A stretch of DNA of 64,000 nucleotides from Pseudomonadota bacterium (GCA_018241765.1 JAFEDD010000015.1:45613-109612), one strand, 5' to 3'; positions 17,638 to 27,051 are shown, counted from the first letter of the stretch. The notes: generated by a model not told the origin, from the letters alone. Numbers and translations are program-made.

Positions 17638-18315
17638 TCAGCTCGTGTGCTTGCGGCTCGCGGGTTTCCTGGCCGCAGGCTTCTTGGCGGCGATCTTGCG
17701 ACCGGTGGCGGGGGCGGCGGTGGCCACCGCGTCCGCGCTCGATGTGCGGCGGCGCGTGACCGGCTTGGCGACGGGTTTCGCCGTCGGCTTTTTGGCGGCG
17801 GGTTTTTTGGCGACGGGTGACCGGGCGGTCGACTTGCCAGCGCTGCCGGCCGTGGCGGTTGCCGCGCCTTGCTTCGTGGTGGCGGTGGCCTTGGTGGCGC
17901 GCTTGGCGGCTGGCTTTTTCGCGGCGGCGGCGGGTTTGGCGGCCGCTGTCTTGCTGGCCGGCGCCTTCGTCGCTCGCGGTGCGCGCGTGGGGGGCGCGGC
18001 AGTCCACAATTCTTCGAGGTTGTAGAGCGCGCGAGTGCCCGGCAGCATGATGTGGACGACGAAGTCGGCGCAATCGACCAGCACCCATTCGCCGCCTTCC
18101 TCGCCTTCGCTGGCGAGCACCTGGCCGCCGGCCGCACGCACGCGATCGGCGACGTTGCGGGCGAGCGCCTTGGTCTGGCGCGCGCTGTCGGCGGTGGCGA
18201 TGATGAGGGCGTCGTACATCGCGGTCAGCGTCCGCGTGTCGAGCACCGTGATGTCGCGCGCCTTGATGTCTTCGAGGGCGGTGACGGCGGCTTTCTGAAC
18301 TTTATTGAGGCGCAA
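17638..18315 (-). CDS. rsfS: Ribosome silencing factor RsfS with long Lys/Ala-rich histone-like tail
   Basis: The first part, about residues 1-115, is a normal RsfS: KVQKAAVTALEDIKARDITVLDT, LIIATADSARQTKALA, EGEEGGEWVLVDCADFVVHIML and the closing ALYNLEELW. RsfS binds ribosomal protein L14 and blocks subunit joining under starvation. The last 110 residues are an Ala/Lys/Pro-rich tail with repeated AAKKPAAK and PVAKP units, like bacterial histone H1 or AlgP tails. The start is taken as TTG 18315, which has AGG upstream and precedes the first conserved residue. No ATG lies close. It overlaps the end of nadD by 14 bp. The exact start is uncertain, but the product is not. Confidence 0.9.
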   Translation of the reverse strand: MRLNKVQKAAVTALEDIKARDITVLDTRTLTAMYDALIIATADSARQTKALARNVADRVRAAGGQVLASEGEEGGEWVLVDCADFVVHIMLPGTRALYNLEELWTAAPPTRAPRATKAPASKTAAAKPAAAAKKPAAKRATKATATTKQGAATATAGSAGKSTARSPVAKKPAAKKPTAKPVAKPVTRRRTSSADAVATAAPATGRKIAAKKPAARKPASRKHTS

Positions 18316-19021
18316 GCGATACCTGCCGCAGGCGATACAAGTGATGCGCCCGAATATAGGCCAGCACGGCGGGCGGCAGCAATGCGGCCAGCGCCGTGTC
18401 GGGGGCACCGCCGGCGATGAGGTTGCGGATCGCGGTGGCCGAAATGTCTTGCGGCGCGACTTCGAGAAAGCACAGCGCGCCGTGCGGCTGCGTCCGCAGC
18501 ACGCCGAGGTCGTCGTTGAGCCGGCCCTGCCAGACGGGCGCCAGCGCCGGCGTCCGCAGCGCCTCGGCGGGCGAGCCGGGGCGGTTCAGCACGACCAGGT
18601 GCGCGAGATCGAACAGCGCCGGCCAGCGATGCCAGCTCATCAGGCCGCCAAACGCGTCCGCCCCGAGCAGCCACACCAGCGCGCGCTCGGCACCCACCTC
18701 GGCGCGCAGGGCTTCGAGCGTCGGCACGGTGTAGCTGGGCGTGTGGCGGCGCAGTTCGCGGTCATCGACGCGAAGGGTGCCGGTGGCGTCATCCGCCACG
18801 GCCAGCCGCAGCATGGCGAGGCGTTGCTCGGCCGTCGCACCGGGCTGCGGGCGGTGGACCGGCGTTCTGGACGGGATCAGCCGCACTTCCGGGAGCGCCA
18901 GTGCCTGTGCCGCCGCCAGCGCCACGCGCAGGTGCCCGCAGTGCACCGGGTCGAAGGTGCCACCGAACAGACCGAGCGGCCCCGACGAGACGGTGGCGCG
19001 GGAGTCAGGCGTGGTGGGCAT
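18302..19021 (-). CDS. nadD: Nicotinate-nucleotide adenylyltransferase
   Basis: A 239-residue cytoplasmic enzyme that adenylates nicotinate mononucleotide to deamido-NAD in NAD synthesis. It has the nucleotidyltransferase signature LGLFGGTFDPVHCGHLRVAL (about residues 17-36) with the HxGH-type site, RLIPSRTPVHRPQPGAT for substrate recognition, WLLGADAFGGLMSWHRWPALF, and the second ATP motif DISATAIRNLI near residue 197. It is first in the nadD-rsfS-rlmH-maf-rng cluster, the order usual in betaproteobacteria. Its promoter must lie between 19022 and the dispersed palindrome at 19086. Confidence 0.96.
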   Translation of the reverse strand: MPTTPDSRATVSSGPLGLFGGTFDPVHCGHLRVALAAAQALALPEVRLIPSRTPVHRPQPGATAEQRLAMLRLAVADDATGTLRVDDRELRRHTPSYTVPTLEALRAEVGAERALVWLLGADAFGGLMSWHRWPALFDLAHLVVLNRPGSPAEALRTPALAPVWQGRLNDDLGVLRTQPHGALCFLEVAPQDISATAIRNLIAGGAPDTALAALLPPAVLAYIRAHHLYRLRQVSLAPQ

Positions 19022-19085
19022 AAAGGCAGTCTAGCTCACGGACGGGGATCGTCGTCGGACCCGTCGAGACACAAAATCGACGCTA

Positions 19086-19203
19086 CAGCTTTTTTGTGCA
19101 ATGGCGTCGGCAATGGGCTTGCAGCTCGATTCGGCATGAACCCGGTTTTGGCGGTTTTCCGCCGCCAAGCCCGTCATGGATGCGGTTTGGCGAAGAAAGT
19201 TGT
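19086..19203. repeat. Dispersed palindromic element, copy 3 (diverged)
   Basis: Begins CAGCTTTTTTGTGC and ends GAAGAAAGTTG. The right arm GCCAAGCCCGTCATGGATGCGG keeps the consensus, while the left arm (GTCGGCAATGGGCTTGC) has drifted. The central palindrome is replaced by TTTTGGCGGTTTTCCGCC. It sits between the divergent nadD and the small membrane-protein gene. Confidence 0.75.
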
Positions 19204-19284
19204 TGCGCGTCTGGCTCGTGTTTCCGCACGGGTTTGCGTGCGTGGCGGACGCGTCCGGCGTATCTTCCGGTGACGGAGGTTGCC

Positions 19285-19548
19285 ATGACACGACGCGACG
19301 AAGTCCACCGCTACTGGTTTCCGGCCAAACGCTATGGCTGGGGTTGGGGCCTGCCGATCACATGGCAGGGGTGGCTGGTGCTGGCCGGCTACGCGGGGTT
19401 GGCGTTGGCGCTGGTCCGGTGGGTGTCGCCGCGCGAACATCCGTGGATGTTCGTGGCCGGCATGACGGTGTTGTCGCTGGCGTTCGGCGTGGTGTGCTGG
19501 TGGACGGGCGAGCCGCCGCGATGGCGTTGGGGCGACGACAAACGATGA
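19285..19548 (+). CDS. Small two-helix membrane protein, function unknown
   Basis: An 87-residue protein with a conserved-looking start (MTRRDEVHRYWFPAKRYGWGWGLP) and two transmembrane helices, WQGWLVLAGYAGLALALVRWV and MFVAGMTVLSLAFGVVCWW. It ends in a short charged tail (GEPPRWRWGDDKR). Such small proteins with a Trp/Gly-rich cytoplasmic lead are common in betaproteobacteria and uncharacterised. The start is ATG 19285 because GACGGAGG lies just upstream. An upstream extension in frame would run through the repeat element. Nothing in the neighbours indicates a role. Confidence 0.7.
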   Translation: MTRRDEVHRYWFPAKRYGWGWGLPITWQGWLVLAGYAGLALALVRWVSPREHPWMFVAGMTVLSLAFGVVCWWTGEPPRWRWGDDKR

Positions 19549-19621
19549 CGGCGACACCGTCGCCGGTGCCGCCGTGGGTCGGCGGGCGTCCGCGTTCAGG
19601 CAGACGCCGTCCGCGCCGCGC

Positions 19622-20011
19622 TTATTGCTGACCGCCCATGTAGAGGCTGGCCGCGTCGCGAGCGACGACGTGCTGCTTGGCGGTTTCGCGGCTGGCGCGC
19701 AGTTCGGCGCGGGCTTCGGCGCGGCTGCGGCTGTCCGGGTTGGCCGCCGGCAGCGCGTAGGGCACATCCTTGTTGTCGCTGCCGCGGGCGGCGACGCGCA
19801 CTTCGGCACGGCTGCGGCTGTCGGGCGTGGCTGCGGGCGTGACGTAGGGCGCTTCGGCGTTGCCGATCGCGCTGACCGTACGCGGCGCGCTCTTCGTGAT
19901 GCCGAGGTCCGGGTTGTTCGCCGTGGCGATGTATTCGGCGGCAAAGGCACCGCTCGAGGCGACGAGTGCGGCGGCGATGATGGCGGCGAAGCGGGTGGTG
20001 TTGCGTTTCAT
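19622..20011 (-). CDS. Small secreted protein with PDSRSRAE repeats, unknown function
   Basis: A 129-residue protein. The signal peptide (FAAIIAAALVASSGAFAAEY) is followed by a low-complexity mature part in which two copies of a roughly 35-residue unit share PDSRSRAE and a preceding APYVTPAAT / VPYALPAAN. Each copy ends in an Ala/Arg helix (VRVAARGSDNK, ARAELRASRETAK). The start is ATG 20011, with GAAGGA upstream and the signal peptide beginning there. In-frame ATGs further upstream are not supported. I do not recognise the family with certainty. It resembles short Ala/Arg-rich secreted proteins of betaproteobacteria that lack known roles. It is divergent from the LysR gene. Confidence 0.72.
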   Translation of the reverse strand: MKRNTTRFAAIIAAALVASSGAFAAEYIATANNPDLGITKSAPRTVSAIGNAEAPYVTPAATPDSRSRAEVRVAARGSDNKDVPYALPAANPDSRSRAEARAELRASRETAKQHVVARDAASLYMGGQQ

Positions 20012-20292
20012 GATGATGTTCCTTCGAGGAGTTGAGGGTTTGGTGTTGTGGGCCGGGGCCGGAGGCGCCCGGTCTCGAAGCGGCATCAGGAGCCTGTTCT
20101 CGCGGTTCCCTGCGTGACCCGGAGGCCGGGAGCGGCGGGAACAGGCACTTGTTGCTGCGTCGATGGAGAGAATGTTAGGTATTGCGATTGCGTAAATAAA
20201 TAGCGCTGCCGTCAATTCATTGTTGCCAAATTCGCAACGATAGAATGTGCGTCAACGCGGCGCCCATGCCGCCAAGGGAAGGGAGCCGGGCC

Positions 20293-21243
20293 ATGGATCA
20301 ACTGCGCGCGATGCGCGTCTTTGCGACGGTGGTCGAGGCTGGCAGCTTCGTGCGGGCGGCGGAGCGGCTCGACATCGCCCCTGCGGTCGCCACACGGCAG
20401 ATCGCCGAACTCGAAAGCGCGCTCGGGGCGCGCTTGTTGAACCGCACGACCCGGCGCATCGCGCTGACGCAGGCCGGCGAGCGCTATCTCGAGCGCGTGC
20501 AGCGCATCCTCGCCGACGTCGAAGAGGCCGCCGCCACCGTGGGCTCGGACACCGCCGATCCGCGCGGCGTCGTGCGCTTGCTGGCGCCGGCCGCGTTCGC
20601 CGCGCACCAGTTGGCGCGGCGGCTGCCGGAACTGCGTCGGCGCTACCCCGAGCTGCTGATCGAGCTGACGGTGCAGAACGCCGTGCATGGCGTCGACGAT
20701 GGCCACGACATCACGTTGCTGATGCTGCCGGAGCCGCTCACCGGCGGCAACTTCGTTGCGCGGCTGCTCGCGCACTCGGAGATGATCGTCTGCGCGAGCC
20801 CCGCCTACCTCGACCGTCACACCCGCCCGACGCACCCGGAACAGCTCACCGGCCATGAGTGGCTGCTGCCCTTCTCGCCCGACGGCCGTCGCCAGAGCAC
20901 CTTCGAGCCGAGTGCGCAGGCGGTCGCCGCAGGCCGTGTACCCAAACCCGTCACCCTCGAGCAGCCGCCGATGTCGCTCGCCACCGCCCACTGGGACACG
21001 CTGCATGGCGCGGCGCTCGCCGACATGGGCATCACCGCGCTGCCCTCGTTCGTTGCTGACGGTTCGCTGCGCGACGGCCGCCTCGAACATGTGCTGCCGC
21101 AGTGGCGCGTGCTCGCCATGCAGCTCTACGCCGCCGTGCCGACGCGGCGCCACCTGCCCGCGCGTACCCGCGTCGTCTTCGACTATCTGGTCGCCGCGTT
21201 CGGCGGTGTCGCCCGCGACCCCTGGTTGCGGGCGACACCGTAG
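20293..21243 (+). CDS. LysR-type transcriptional regulator
   Basis: A 316-residue regulator. The winged helix-turn-helix covers about residues 1-60 (MRVFATVVEAGSFVRAAERL, then VATRQIAELESALGARLLNRTTR, the LysR signature). The effector-binding domain has VVRLLAPAAFAAHQLARRLPEL and LPSFVADGSLRDGRL. It belongs to the CrgA/PA0477-like subgroup by general look. Such proteins often control a divergent gene. Here the divergent neighbour is the small PDSRSRAE-repeat secreted protein, 280 bp away, and the next gene downstream encodes an IPTL-CTERM protein. The target is unknown. The start is ATG 20293, with AGGGAGCC upstream. Confidence 0.92.
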   Translation: MDQLRAMRVFATVVEAGSFVRAAERLDIAPAVATRQIAELESALGARLLNRTTRRIALTQAGERYLERVQRILADVEEAAATVGSDTADPRGVVRLLAPAAFAAHQLARRLPELRRRYPELLIELTVQNAVHGVDDGHDITLLMLPEPLTGGNFVARLLAHSEMIVCASPAYLDRHTRPTHPEQLTGHEWLLPFSPDGRRQSTFEPSAQAVAAGRVPKPVTLEQPPMSLATAHWDTLHGAALADMGITALPSFVADGSLRDGRLEHVLPQWRVLAMQLYAAVPTRRHLPARTRVVFDYLVAAFGGVARDPWLRATP

Positions 21244-21385
21244 GCTTGCGGGCATCGGCGAACGTTGCTACCCTTGCCCACACGCGCCGCATCGAGGCGC
21301 GTGGCCGAGATGGGCACGGCCATCACGTGCGGACCGCGGTTTGCGTGGCCGCGAATCGTTTTGCAACACACAGGGGGCTCGAAAC

Positions 21386-22285
21386 ATGAACTACCAACAA
21401 GGCATCGCCGCGCTGCTCGCCGCAGGCGCCATCGGCATCGCATCCGCTGCCGTCGTGACCTCGCCCGTCGGCATCTATACCAACGCTGGCGGCAGCAACG
21501 CTGGCGATCCGCCGGCACAGGATGTCTGGCTGCGCACCAACGTGCGCAATGGCGGTGCGGTCGGCATCAGCAACAACTATCCGCGCAATGGCACCGGCTC
21601 GGTCTACCTGTCGCTTGGCGCCAATACCGGCAACAACGGCAAGGCCGACTGGGAGTTCTATCCCGCCACCACGTTCGGTCGGCTGGCCGATCTCGGCAGC
21701 TTGAACTACGACTGGTATCGCGACGCCGCGAGCACGGCACCGAATCACCTGCATCCGGTGCTGCGCCTGATGATCGACGCCGATGGCAACCCGGCGACCA
21801 CGAACGACCGTGGCTACCTCGTCTTCGAGCGTTGCTACAACGTCGCCAGTTGCCCGGCCGTGCCCACCAACGCCTGGACGTCCGAGAGCATCACCGGCAG
21901 CACCAACCTGTGGTGGACGCAGTTCGGGGTCGGCACCGAGACCGTCTTCAACCGCAACCTGAACAGCTACAAGGCGGGAAGCTACACGCCTACCTCCGGC
22001 TTTGCGCAGATCGGACCGAACAGCGTCATTCTCGGCGTCAGCATGGGCATCGGCTCCGGCTGGAATACCGGCGCCGCAGCGCCGGCATTCAACGGCGCCA
22101 TCGACAACCTGACGATCACGACGACGACGCAGGGTGCGACTTCGCTCACCAACACCAACTTCGAGCTCGTGCGCGTCGCCGACGCGCCGGCCGTGGTGCC
22201 GACGCTGAGCGCGTCATTGCTGGTGGCGCTCGCCGCCACACTCGGGCTCGTGGGCGGCTGGCGCCGTCGCTGCGGCAACCGCTGA
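21386..22285 (+). CDS. Exported protein with IPTL-CTERM-like sorting tail
   Basis: A 299-residue protein with a signal peptide (GIAALLAAGAIGIASAAVV) and a C-terminal tripartite tail: VVPTLSASL motif, hydrophobic helix LLVALAATLGLVGGW and basic cluster RRRCGNR. This fits the IPTL-CTERM class of exosortase/archaeosortase-type or similar cell-envelope sorting signals. The mature domain, about 250 residues, is rich in Asn, Thr, Gly and aromatics (SVYLSLGANTGNNGKADWEFY, WWTQFGVGTETVFNRN), looks like a beta-rich surface domain, and has one CYNVASC pair. The domain itself I do not recognise. The start is ATG 21386 at the signal peptide. A stem-loop at 22302 separates it from the convergent SDR gene. 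Confidence 0.8.
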   Translation: MNYQQGIAALLAAGAIGIASAAVVTSPVGIYTNAGGSNAGDPPAQDVWLRTNVRNGGAVGISNNYPRNGTGSVYLSLGANTGNNGKADWEFYPATTFGRLADLGSLNYDWYRDAASTAPNHLHPVLRLMIDADGNPATTNDRGYLVFERCYNVASCPAVPTNAWTSESITGSTNLWWTQFGVGTETVFNRNLNSYKAGSYTPTSGFAQIGPNSVILGVSMGIGSGWNTGAAAPAFNGAIDNLTITTTTQGATSLTNTNFELVRVADAPAVVPTLSASLLVALAATLGLVGGWRRRCGNR

Positions 22286-22301
22286 TCGCGCACTCGCGCG
22301 G

Positions 22302-22324
22302 GAACGCGAATTCAGTTCGCGTTC
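22302..22324. terminator. Bidirectional hairpin between convergent genes
   Basis: GAACGCGAA and TTCGCGTTC are perfect inverted repeats around five bases, placed 16 bp after the IPTL-CTERM gene and covering the SDR stop codon. It has no T-run, so termination by this stem alone is uncertain. Confidence 0.5.
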
Positions 22325-23136
22325 GGCGCGGCGGGCGGCAGCCGTGGCGCGCCGCCCAGATGCACGCCGGAATCGAGCAGCAGCAGTTCACCGGTGACCG
22401 TGCGCGCGCCGTCGATCAACCAGACGATGGCATCGGCCACATCGTCGGCCGTCGCGGCGCGACCGAGCGGCGCCTGCCGCTCATAGCCCGCCTGCAGACG
22501 CGCGGCGCCCTCGGCACCGATGCCGTCGACGAACCAGCGCGTCGTGATCAATCCCGGGCACACGGCGTTGACGCGAATGGCCGGCGCCAGTTCGCGCGCG
22601 AAATGCAGCGTCATCGCGTTGATCGCACCCTTGGAGGCGATGTAGGGCACCGACGAGCCGATACCGAGCGCGCCGGCGATCGAGGAGACGTTGACGATGG
22701 CCGCCTGCGCCGATGCGCGCAGCCATGGCACGGCCGCCCGCACCATCTGAAAGGTGCCGAGCGTGTTGACGGCAAGGATGCGCTGGAACCCCTCGGCGTC
22801 GAGGCCGTCCCAGCTGCCCGCGCTGCCGAAGGCGCTGACGCCGGCGTTGTTGACCAGCGCATCGAGCCGTCCCCAGCGGGAAGCGGCGGCTTCGACCAGC
22901 GCCCGACATTGCGCATCCTGCGCGACGTCGGCGCGCAGCAGCAACACGTCGCCACCGGCCGCGCGACAGGCCGCCGCCGTGCTCTGCGCCTCGCGCTCGC
23001 TGCGCGAATAGTTGATCGCCACGTTCCACCCGCGCCGCGCGAGTTGCAACGCGGTCGCCGCGCCGACGCCCGTCGCCGAGCCGGTGACGATGGCGCAGGG
23101 GCGGGAGGACGCGGGCGAGGAGCGCTCGGAGTTCAT
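22312..23136 (-). CDS. SDR family oxidoreductase
   Basis: A 274-residue short-chain dehydrogenase/reductase of the classical type. It has the cofactor-binding TGSATGVGAATAL (about residues 19-31), NNAG (about 96), catalytic Ser in VNVSSIAG, Tyr and Lys in YIASK (about 168-172), and PGLITTRWF after it. The Asn-Tyr-Ser-Arg at the end of strand 2 (INYSRSEREA) points to NADPH. The overall sequence is like FabG or 3-ketoacyl-type reductases, but without pathway context the substrate cannot be named. The start is ATG 23136, with AAGGG upstream. It is divergent from the hemolysin-III gene. Confidence 0.92.
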   Translation of the reverse strand: MNSERSSPASSRPCAIVTGSATGVGAATALQLARRGWNVAINYSRSEREAQSTAAACRAAGGDVLLLRADVAQDAQCRALVEAAASRWGRLDALVNNAGVSAFGSAGSWDGLDAEGFQRILAVNTLGTFQMVRAAVPWLRASAQAAIVNVSSIAGALGIGSSVPYIASKGAINAMTLHFARELAPAIRVNAVCPGLITTRWFVDGIGAEGAARLQAGYERQAPLGRAATADDVADAIVWLIDGARTVTGELLLLDSGVHLGGAPRLPPAAPNAN

Positions 23137-23286
23137 GGCATATCCCTTCGATGATTGGGCGGATGGCCCCATTGTCGCCGTTGCGGCGCGCCTGACGCAT
23201 CACTTCATACGCGAGCGTGAAACGGCGGTGATGCGCGACAATGCCGTCTCCGGTCAACTGTGCCGCCGGTGCGGCCCCCTGATGGC

Positions 23287-23952
23287 ATGACTGCCTCCCC
23301 TGCCCCATCCACCCGTGCGGCCGAACGTCCGCAAACGCTGGGTGAAGAGATCGCCAACAGCGTGAGTCACGGCGTCGGATTGCTCGCGGCGCTCGCCGCC
23401 TATCCGGTGCTGGTCTACGTTGCCTCGAAGCGCGCCGACGCGATCGGCGTCGTCGCCGTCAGCGTCTTCGCGACGACGATGATCCTGCTCTATCTCGCCT
23501 CGACGCTCTTTCATGCGTTGCCGCCGGGCCGCGCCAAGCGCGTGTTCCAGGTGCTCGACCACGCCGCGATCTTCCTGATGATCGCCGGCACCTACACGCC
23601 GTTCACGCTCGGCGTGCTGCGCGGCGCCTGGGGCTGGACGCTGTTCGGCATCGTCTGGAGCGTGGCGGCCATCGGCATCGTGCTGAAGGCACTCGGCGGC
23701 GTGCGCTACACGACGATCTCCACCTGGGCCTATCTGGCCATGGGCTGGGTGGTGGTCATCGCGGCGGAGCGCGTGTGGACGCTGATGCCGGCGTGGGGCC
23801 TGTTCTGGCTGATTGCCGGCGGTCTGGCCTACACGTTGGGCGCGGTGTTCTTTGCGCTCGAGCGCATCCGCTATTTCCACTTCGCGTGGCACCTCTTCGT
23901 CATCGCCGGCACGGCCTGCCACGTCGTTGCCGTGGCGGCCTATTCGGGTTGA
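23287..23952 (+). CDS. Hemolysin III / PAQR family membrane protein
   Basis: A 221-residue integral membrane protein of the HlyIII (TrhA) branch of PAQR, seven transmembrane helices. The conserved parts are EEIANSVSHGVGLLAAL at the first helix, STLFHALPPGRAKRVFQVLDHAAIFLMIAGTYTPF with the metal-site His/Asp, and the C-terminal YFHFAWHLFVIAGTACHVVAV, which carries the remaining two His. In the family this set of His and Asp residues binds zinc and may hydrolyse lipid amides. Bacterial function is not established. The start is ATG 23287 (MTASPAP). The adjacent gene, phhA, is convergent. Confidence 0.92.
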   Translation: MTASPAPSTRAAERPQTLGEEIANSVSHGVGLLAALAAYPVLVYVASKRADAIGVVAVSVFATTMILLYLASTLFHALPPGRAKRVFQVLDHAAIFLMIAGTYTPFTLGVLRGAWGWTLFGIVWSVAAIGIVLKALGGVRYTTISTWAYLAMGWVVVIAAERVWTLMPAWGLFWLIAGGLAYTLGAVFFALERIRYFHFAWHLFVIAGTACHVVAVAAYSG

Positions 23953-23973
23953 CGGCGCCGCCCAGGCGCGTGC

Positions 23974-24792
23974 TCAGGCGCCTTCGGCGCGCAGTCGTTC
24001 GTAGTACGGCGTGAAGTCCGGCGCCGTGTCGTCGCGCAGTTGCTGGTACGAATCGAGCACGAAGTAAGTCGTTTGCACATCGTCGATCAGAAAACGCGTG
24101 CGCATCGTGCTCATCGCGTCGTAGGGGCGTCGCTCGGGCACCTCGCTCTCGACGGCGTAGACCAGCTCCTTCGGCGACGACAGCACGCCCGCCCCGTAGG
24201 CGAGCACGCGACCCTCTTGCCGGATCAGCCCGAATTCGATCGTGTACCAATAGAGCCGCGCCAGCCAGTCGAGCGCGCCCAGCCGCTTCGCCTTCAGCGC
24301 GCCGTGGCCATAGGCTTCGAGGTGATCGGCATAGAGCGGCGTGAACAGCATCGGCACGTGGCCGAAGAAATCGTGAAAGAGATCGGGCTCGACGATGTAG
24401 TCGAACTCATGCTCCTCGCGCAGCCACACCGTCACCGGAAAGCGGCGGTTGGCCAGATGCGTGAAGAACACGTCGTCGGGCAGCAGGCCGGGCACGCCCA
24501 CCAGTTGCCAGCGGCTGCACGCCTGAAGCGCCGCATTGACCTCGTCGAAGTCGGGGATGCCGCGCCGCATGTCGAGCGCGCGGTTGCCGTGGATGGCATC
24601 GAGATATTCGCGGCAGGCTCGCCCCGGCAGCAGCGCCATCTGCCGCTCGACCAGCCGCGACCAGCGCGCCTGCTGCTGCGCCGTGTAGTCGCCGAGTCGC
24701 TGCGGCACGGTGAAGTCCTGCGCCATGTCGGCGTAGTTGCCGCGCAAGCCGGCGTTCGGGTTGTGCGTCTTGGCGGTGATGTCGAAGCTCAT
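23974..24792 (-). CDS. phhA: Phenylalanine 4-monooxygenase
   Basis: A 272-residue aromatic amino acid hydroxylase that makes tyrosine from phenylalanine using tetrahydropterin and non-haem iron. The iron ligands are the two His of HDFFGH (about residues 139-144) and the Glu of YWYTIEFGL (about 187). Other family segments are VPGLLPDDVFFTHLANRRFPVTVW and the pterin-side YGAGVLSSPKEL. It has only the catalytic domain and no ACT regulatory domain, as usual for bacterial PhhA. It is not linked to a pterin-recycling gene (phhB) in this window. The start is ATG 24792. Confidence 0.95.
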   Translation of the reverse strand: MSFDITAKTHNPNAGLRGNYADMAQDFTVPQRLGDYTAQQQARWSRLVERQMALLPGRACREYLDAIHGNRALDMRRGIPDFDEVNAALQACSRWQLVGVPGLLPDDVFFTHLANRRFPVTVWLREEHEFDYIVEPDLFHDFFGHVPMLFTPLYADHLEAYGHGALKAKRLGALDWLARLYWYTIEFGLIRQEGRVLAYGAGVLSSPKELVYAVESEVPERRPYDAMSTMRTRFLIDDVQTTYFVLDSYQQLRDDTAPDFTPYYERLRAEGA

Positions 24793-24919
24793 GGCGGAGT
24801 CGGGATGAAGGGCGGCGCGATCATGAAGACGCGGCGAGCGCCGGGCCGCGGTCGCTGCGCCTCGCCGCAGGCGCTATTGTGCACTCCGGCACCACGGCAA
24901 CCGCGGCGTGCGCCGGCGC

Positions 24920-26422
24920 TCAACGACTGTACGCGCTTTCGCCATGCGCCACGATGTCGAGCCCTTCGCGCTGTTCATCGTCGCTGACGCGCAGACCGAC
25001 GAGGCGGTCGGCAATCTTGTAGGCGATGAACGCCACCACCGCCGTCCACACGATGGTGAGGCCGACGCCCTTCGCCTGCGCGATGAACTGGGTCGCGATG
25101 GAGTAGTCCGCCGGTTTGATCACCGTAGCCGTCACCCAGTCGACGACATGGCCGGGGCCGCCCAGGTTCGGGCTGTTGAACATGCCGGTGGCCAGCGCGC
25201 CGAAGATGCCGCCCAGCGCGTGCACGCCGAACACATCGAGCGCATCGTCCGCCTTCAACCTGCGCTTGAGCCCGGACACCCCCCACAGGCACAGCGGGCC
25301 GACCACGATGCCGAGCGCGAGCGCACCCATCAGGCCCACGTTGCCGGCGGCGGGCGTGATCGCCACCAGCCCCGCGACGGCGCCCGATGCCGCGCCGAGC
25401 ATCGAAGGCTTGCCCTTCAGCCACCACTCGACGAGGGTCCACGACATCACCGCCGCGGCCGTCGCCAGCAGCGTGTTGATGAACGCCAGCCCGGCGGTGC
25501 CATTGGCCTCCAGCGCCGATCCGGCGTTGAAGCCGAACCAGCCGACCCACAGCAGCGAGGCGCCGACCATCGTCAGCGTCAGCGAATGCGGCGGGAAGGC
25601 CTCCTTGCCGTAGCCCACGCGCTTGCCTACGAGGTAGGCGCCAACGAGCCCCGCCACGCCGGCGTTGATGTGCACCACCGTGCCGCCCGCGAAGTCGAGC
25701 GCGCCCCACTGCCAGATCTTGCCGGCCGTGGCGTTGAGGCCGTCGACCAGCCTGGCATCGGTGTACGCGTCGGGGCCGGGCCAGAACCAGACCATGTGCG
25801 CGATCGGGAGGTAGCTGAAGGTGAACCAGATGACCATGAAGATGAGCACGGCGGAAAACTTCATGCGCTCGGCGAAGGCACCCACGATCAGCGCGCAGGT
25901 GATGCCGGCGAAGGTCGCCTGGAAGGCCATGAACACGATCTCCGGGATCACCACGCCCTTGCTGAAGGTCGCCGCGTTGGCGAAGCTGCCGCTGAGGTTG
26001 TCGAACAACCCCCTGCCGAACAGGCGCGAGGTGCCGCCGACGAACGCGTTGCCCTCGGTGAAGGCGAGGCTGTAGCCATAGATCAGCCACAACACCACGA
26101 TCAGCGAAAAGCTCACCATCACCTGCATCAGCACCGACAGCACGTTCTTCGAGCGCACCAGACCGCCGTAGAACAGCGCGAGACCGGGCACCGTCATCAG
26201 GACGACCAGCAGCGTCGACACCATCATCCACGCGGTGTCGCCCTTGTTGGGTTGGGGCGCTCTGGCGGCCGCTGCCGTCGGCGCGGCGGGCGCCGCGACG
26301 GAGGTCTGTGTGCTGGCCGTGGATGATGTCTCGGCCACTGGCACCTGGGCCGCAACGACGCAGCATGCGCCCCACGACAAGGCCGCGCAGAGCGCGCCGA
26401 TGAAGCAACGAAGGTTCAGCAT
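24920..26422 (-). CDS. amtB: Ammonium transporter AmtB
   Basis: A 500-residue channel of the Amt/Rh family with a cleavable signal (LNLRCFIGALCAALSWGACCVVAAQ), a Ala/Pro-rich periplasmic lead, then eleven predicted transmembrane helices. Ammonium-site and pore features are visible: TLLVVLMTVPGLALFYGG, LDFAGGTVVHINAGVAGL with the first pore His, GASLLWVGWFGFNAGSA and DVFGVHALGGIFGALATG with the second His. It is transcribed 15 bp after glnK, the usual pairing in which GlnK plugs the pore when nitrogen is plentiful. It is read from the sigma-54 promoter upstream of glnK. Confidence 0.96.
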   Translation of the reverse strand: MLNLRCFIGALCAALSWGACCVVAAQVPVAETSSTASTQTSVAAPAAPTAAAARAPQPNKGDTAWMMVSTLLVVLMTVPGLALFYGGLVRSKNVLSVLMQVMVSFSLIVVLWLIYGYSLAFTEGNAFVGGTSRLFGRGLFDNLSGSFANAATFSKGVVIPEIVFMAFQATFAGITCALIVGAFAERMKFSAVLIFMVIWFTFSYLPIAHMVWFWPGPDAYTDARLVDGLNATAGKIWQWGALDFAGGTVVHINAGVAGLVGAYLVGKRVGYGKEAFPPHSLTLTMVGASLLWVGWFGFNAGSALEANGTAGLAFINTLLATAAAVMSWTLVEWWLKGKPSMLGAASGAVAGLVAITPAAGNVGLMGALALGIVVGPLCLWGVSGLKRRLKADDALDVFGVHALGGIFGALATGMFNSPNLGGPGHVVDWVTATVIKPADYSIATQFIAQAKGVGLTIVWTAVVAFIAYKIADRLVGLRVSDDEQREGLDIVAHGESAYSR

Positions 26423-26437
26423 GAACGGCCCCCCGGC

Positions 26438-26965
<528 letters not shown>

Positions 26966-27051
26966 TCAACGGTGCATCGGACGTCGACGCCGGCGTGCGC
27001 TCGTCGTGCAGCGTTCGCCGCGTGGGTGCGCGGCGGCTGCGCGCTGTTGCG

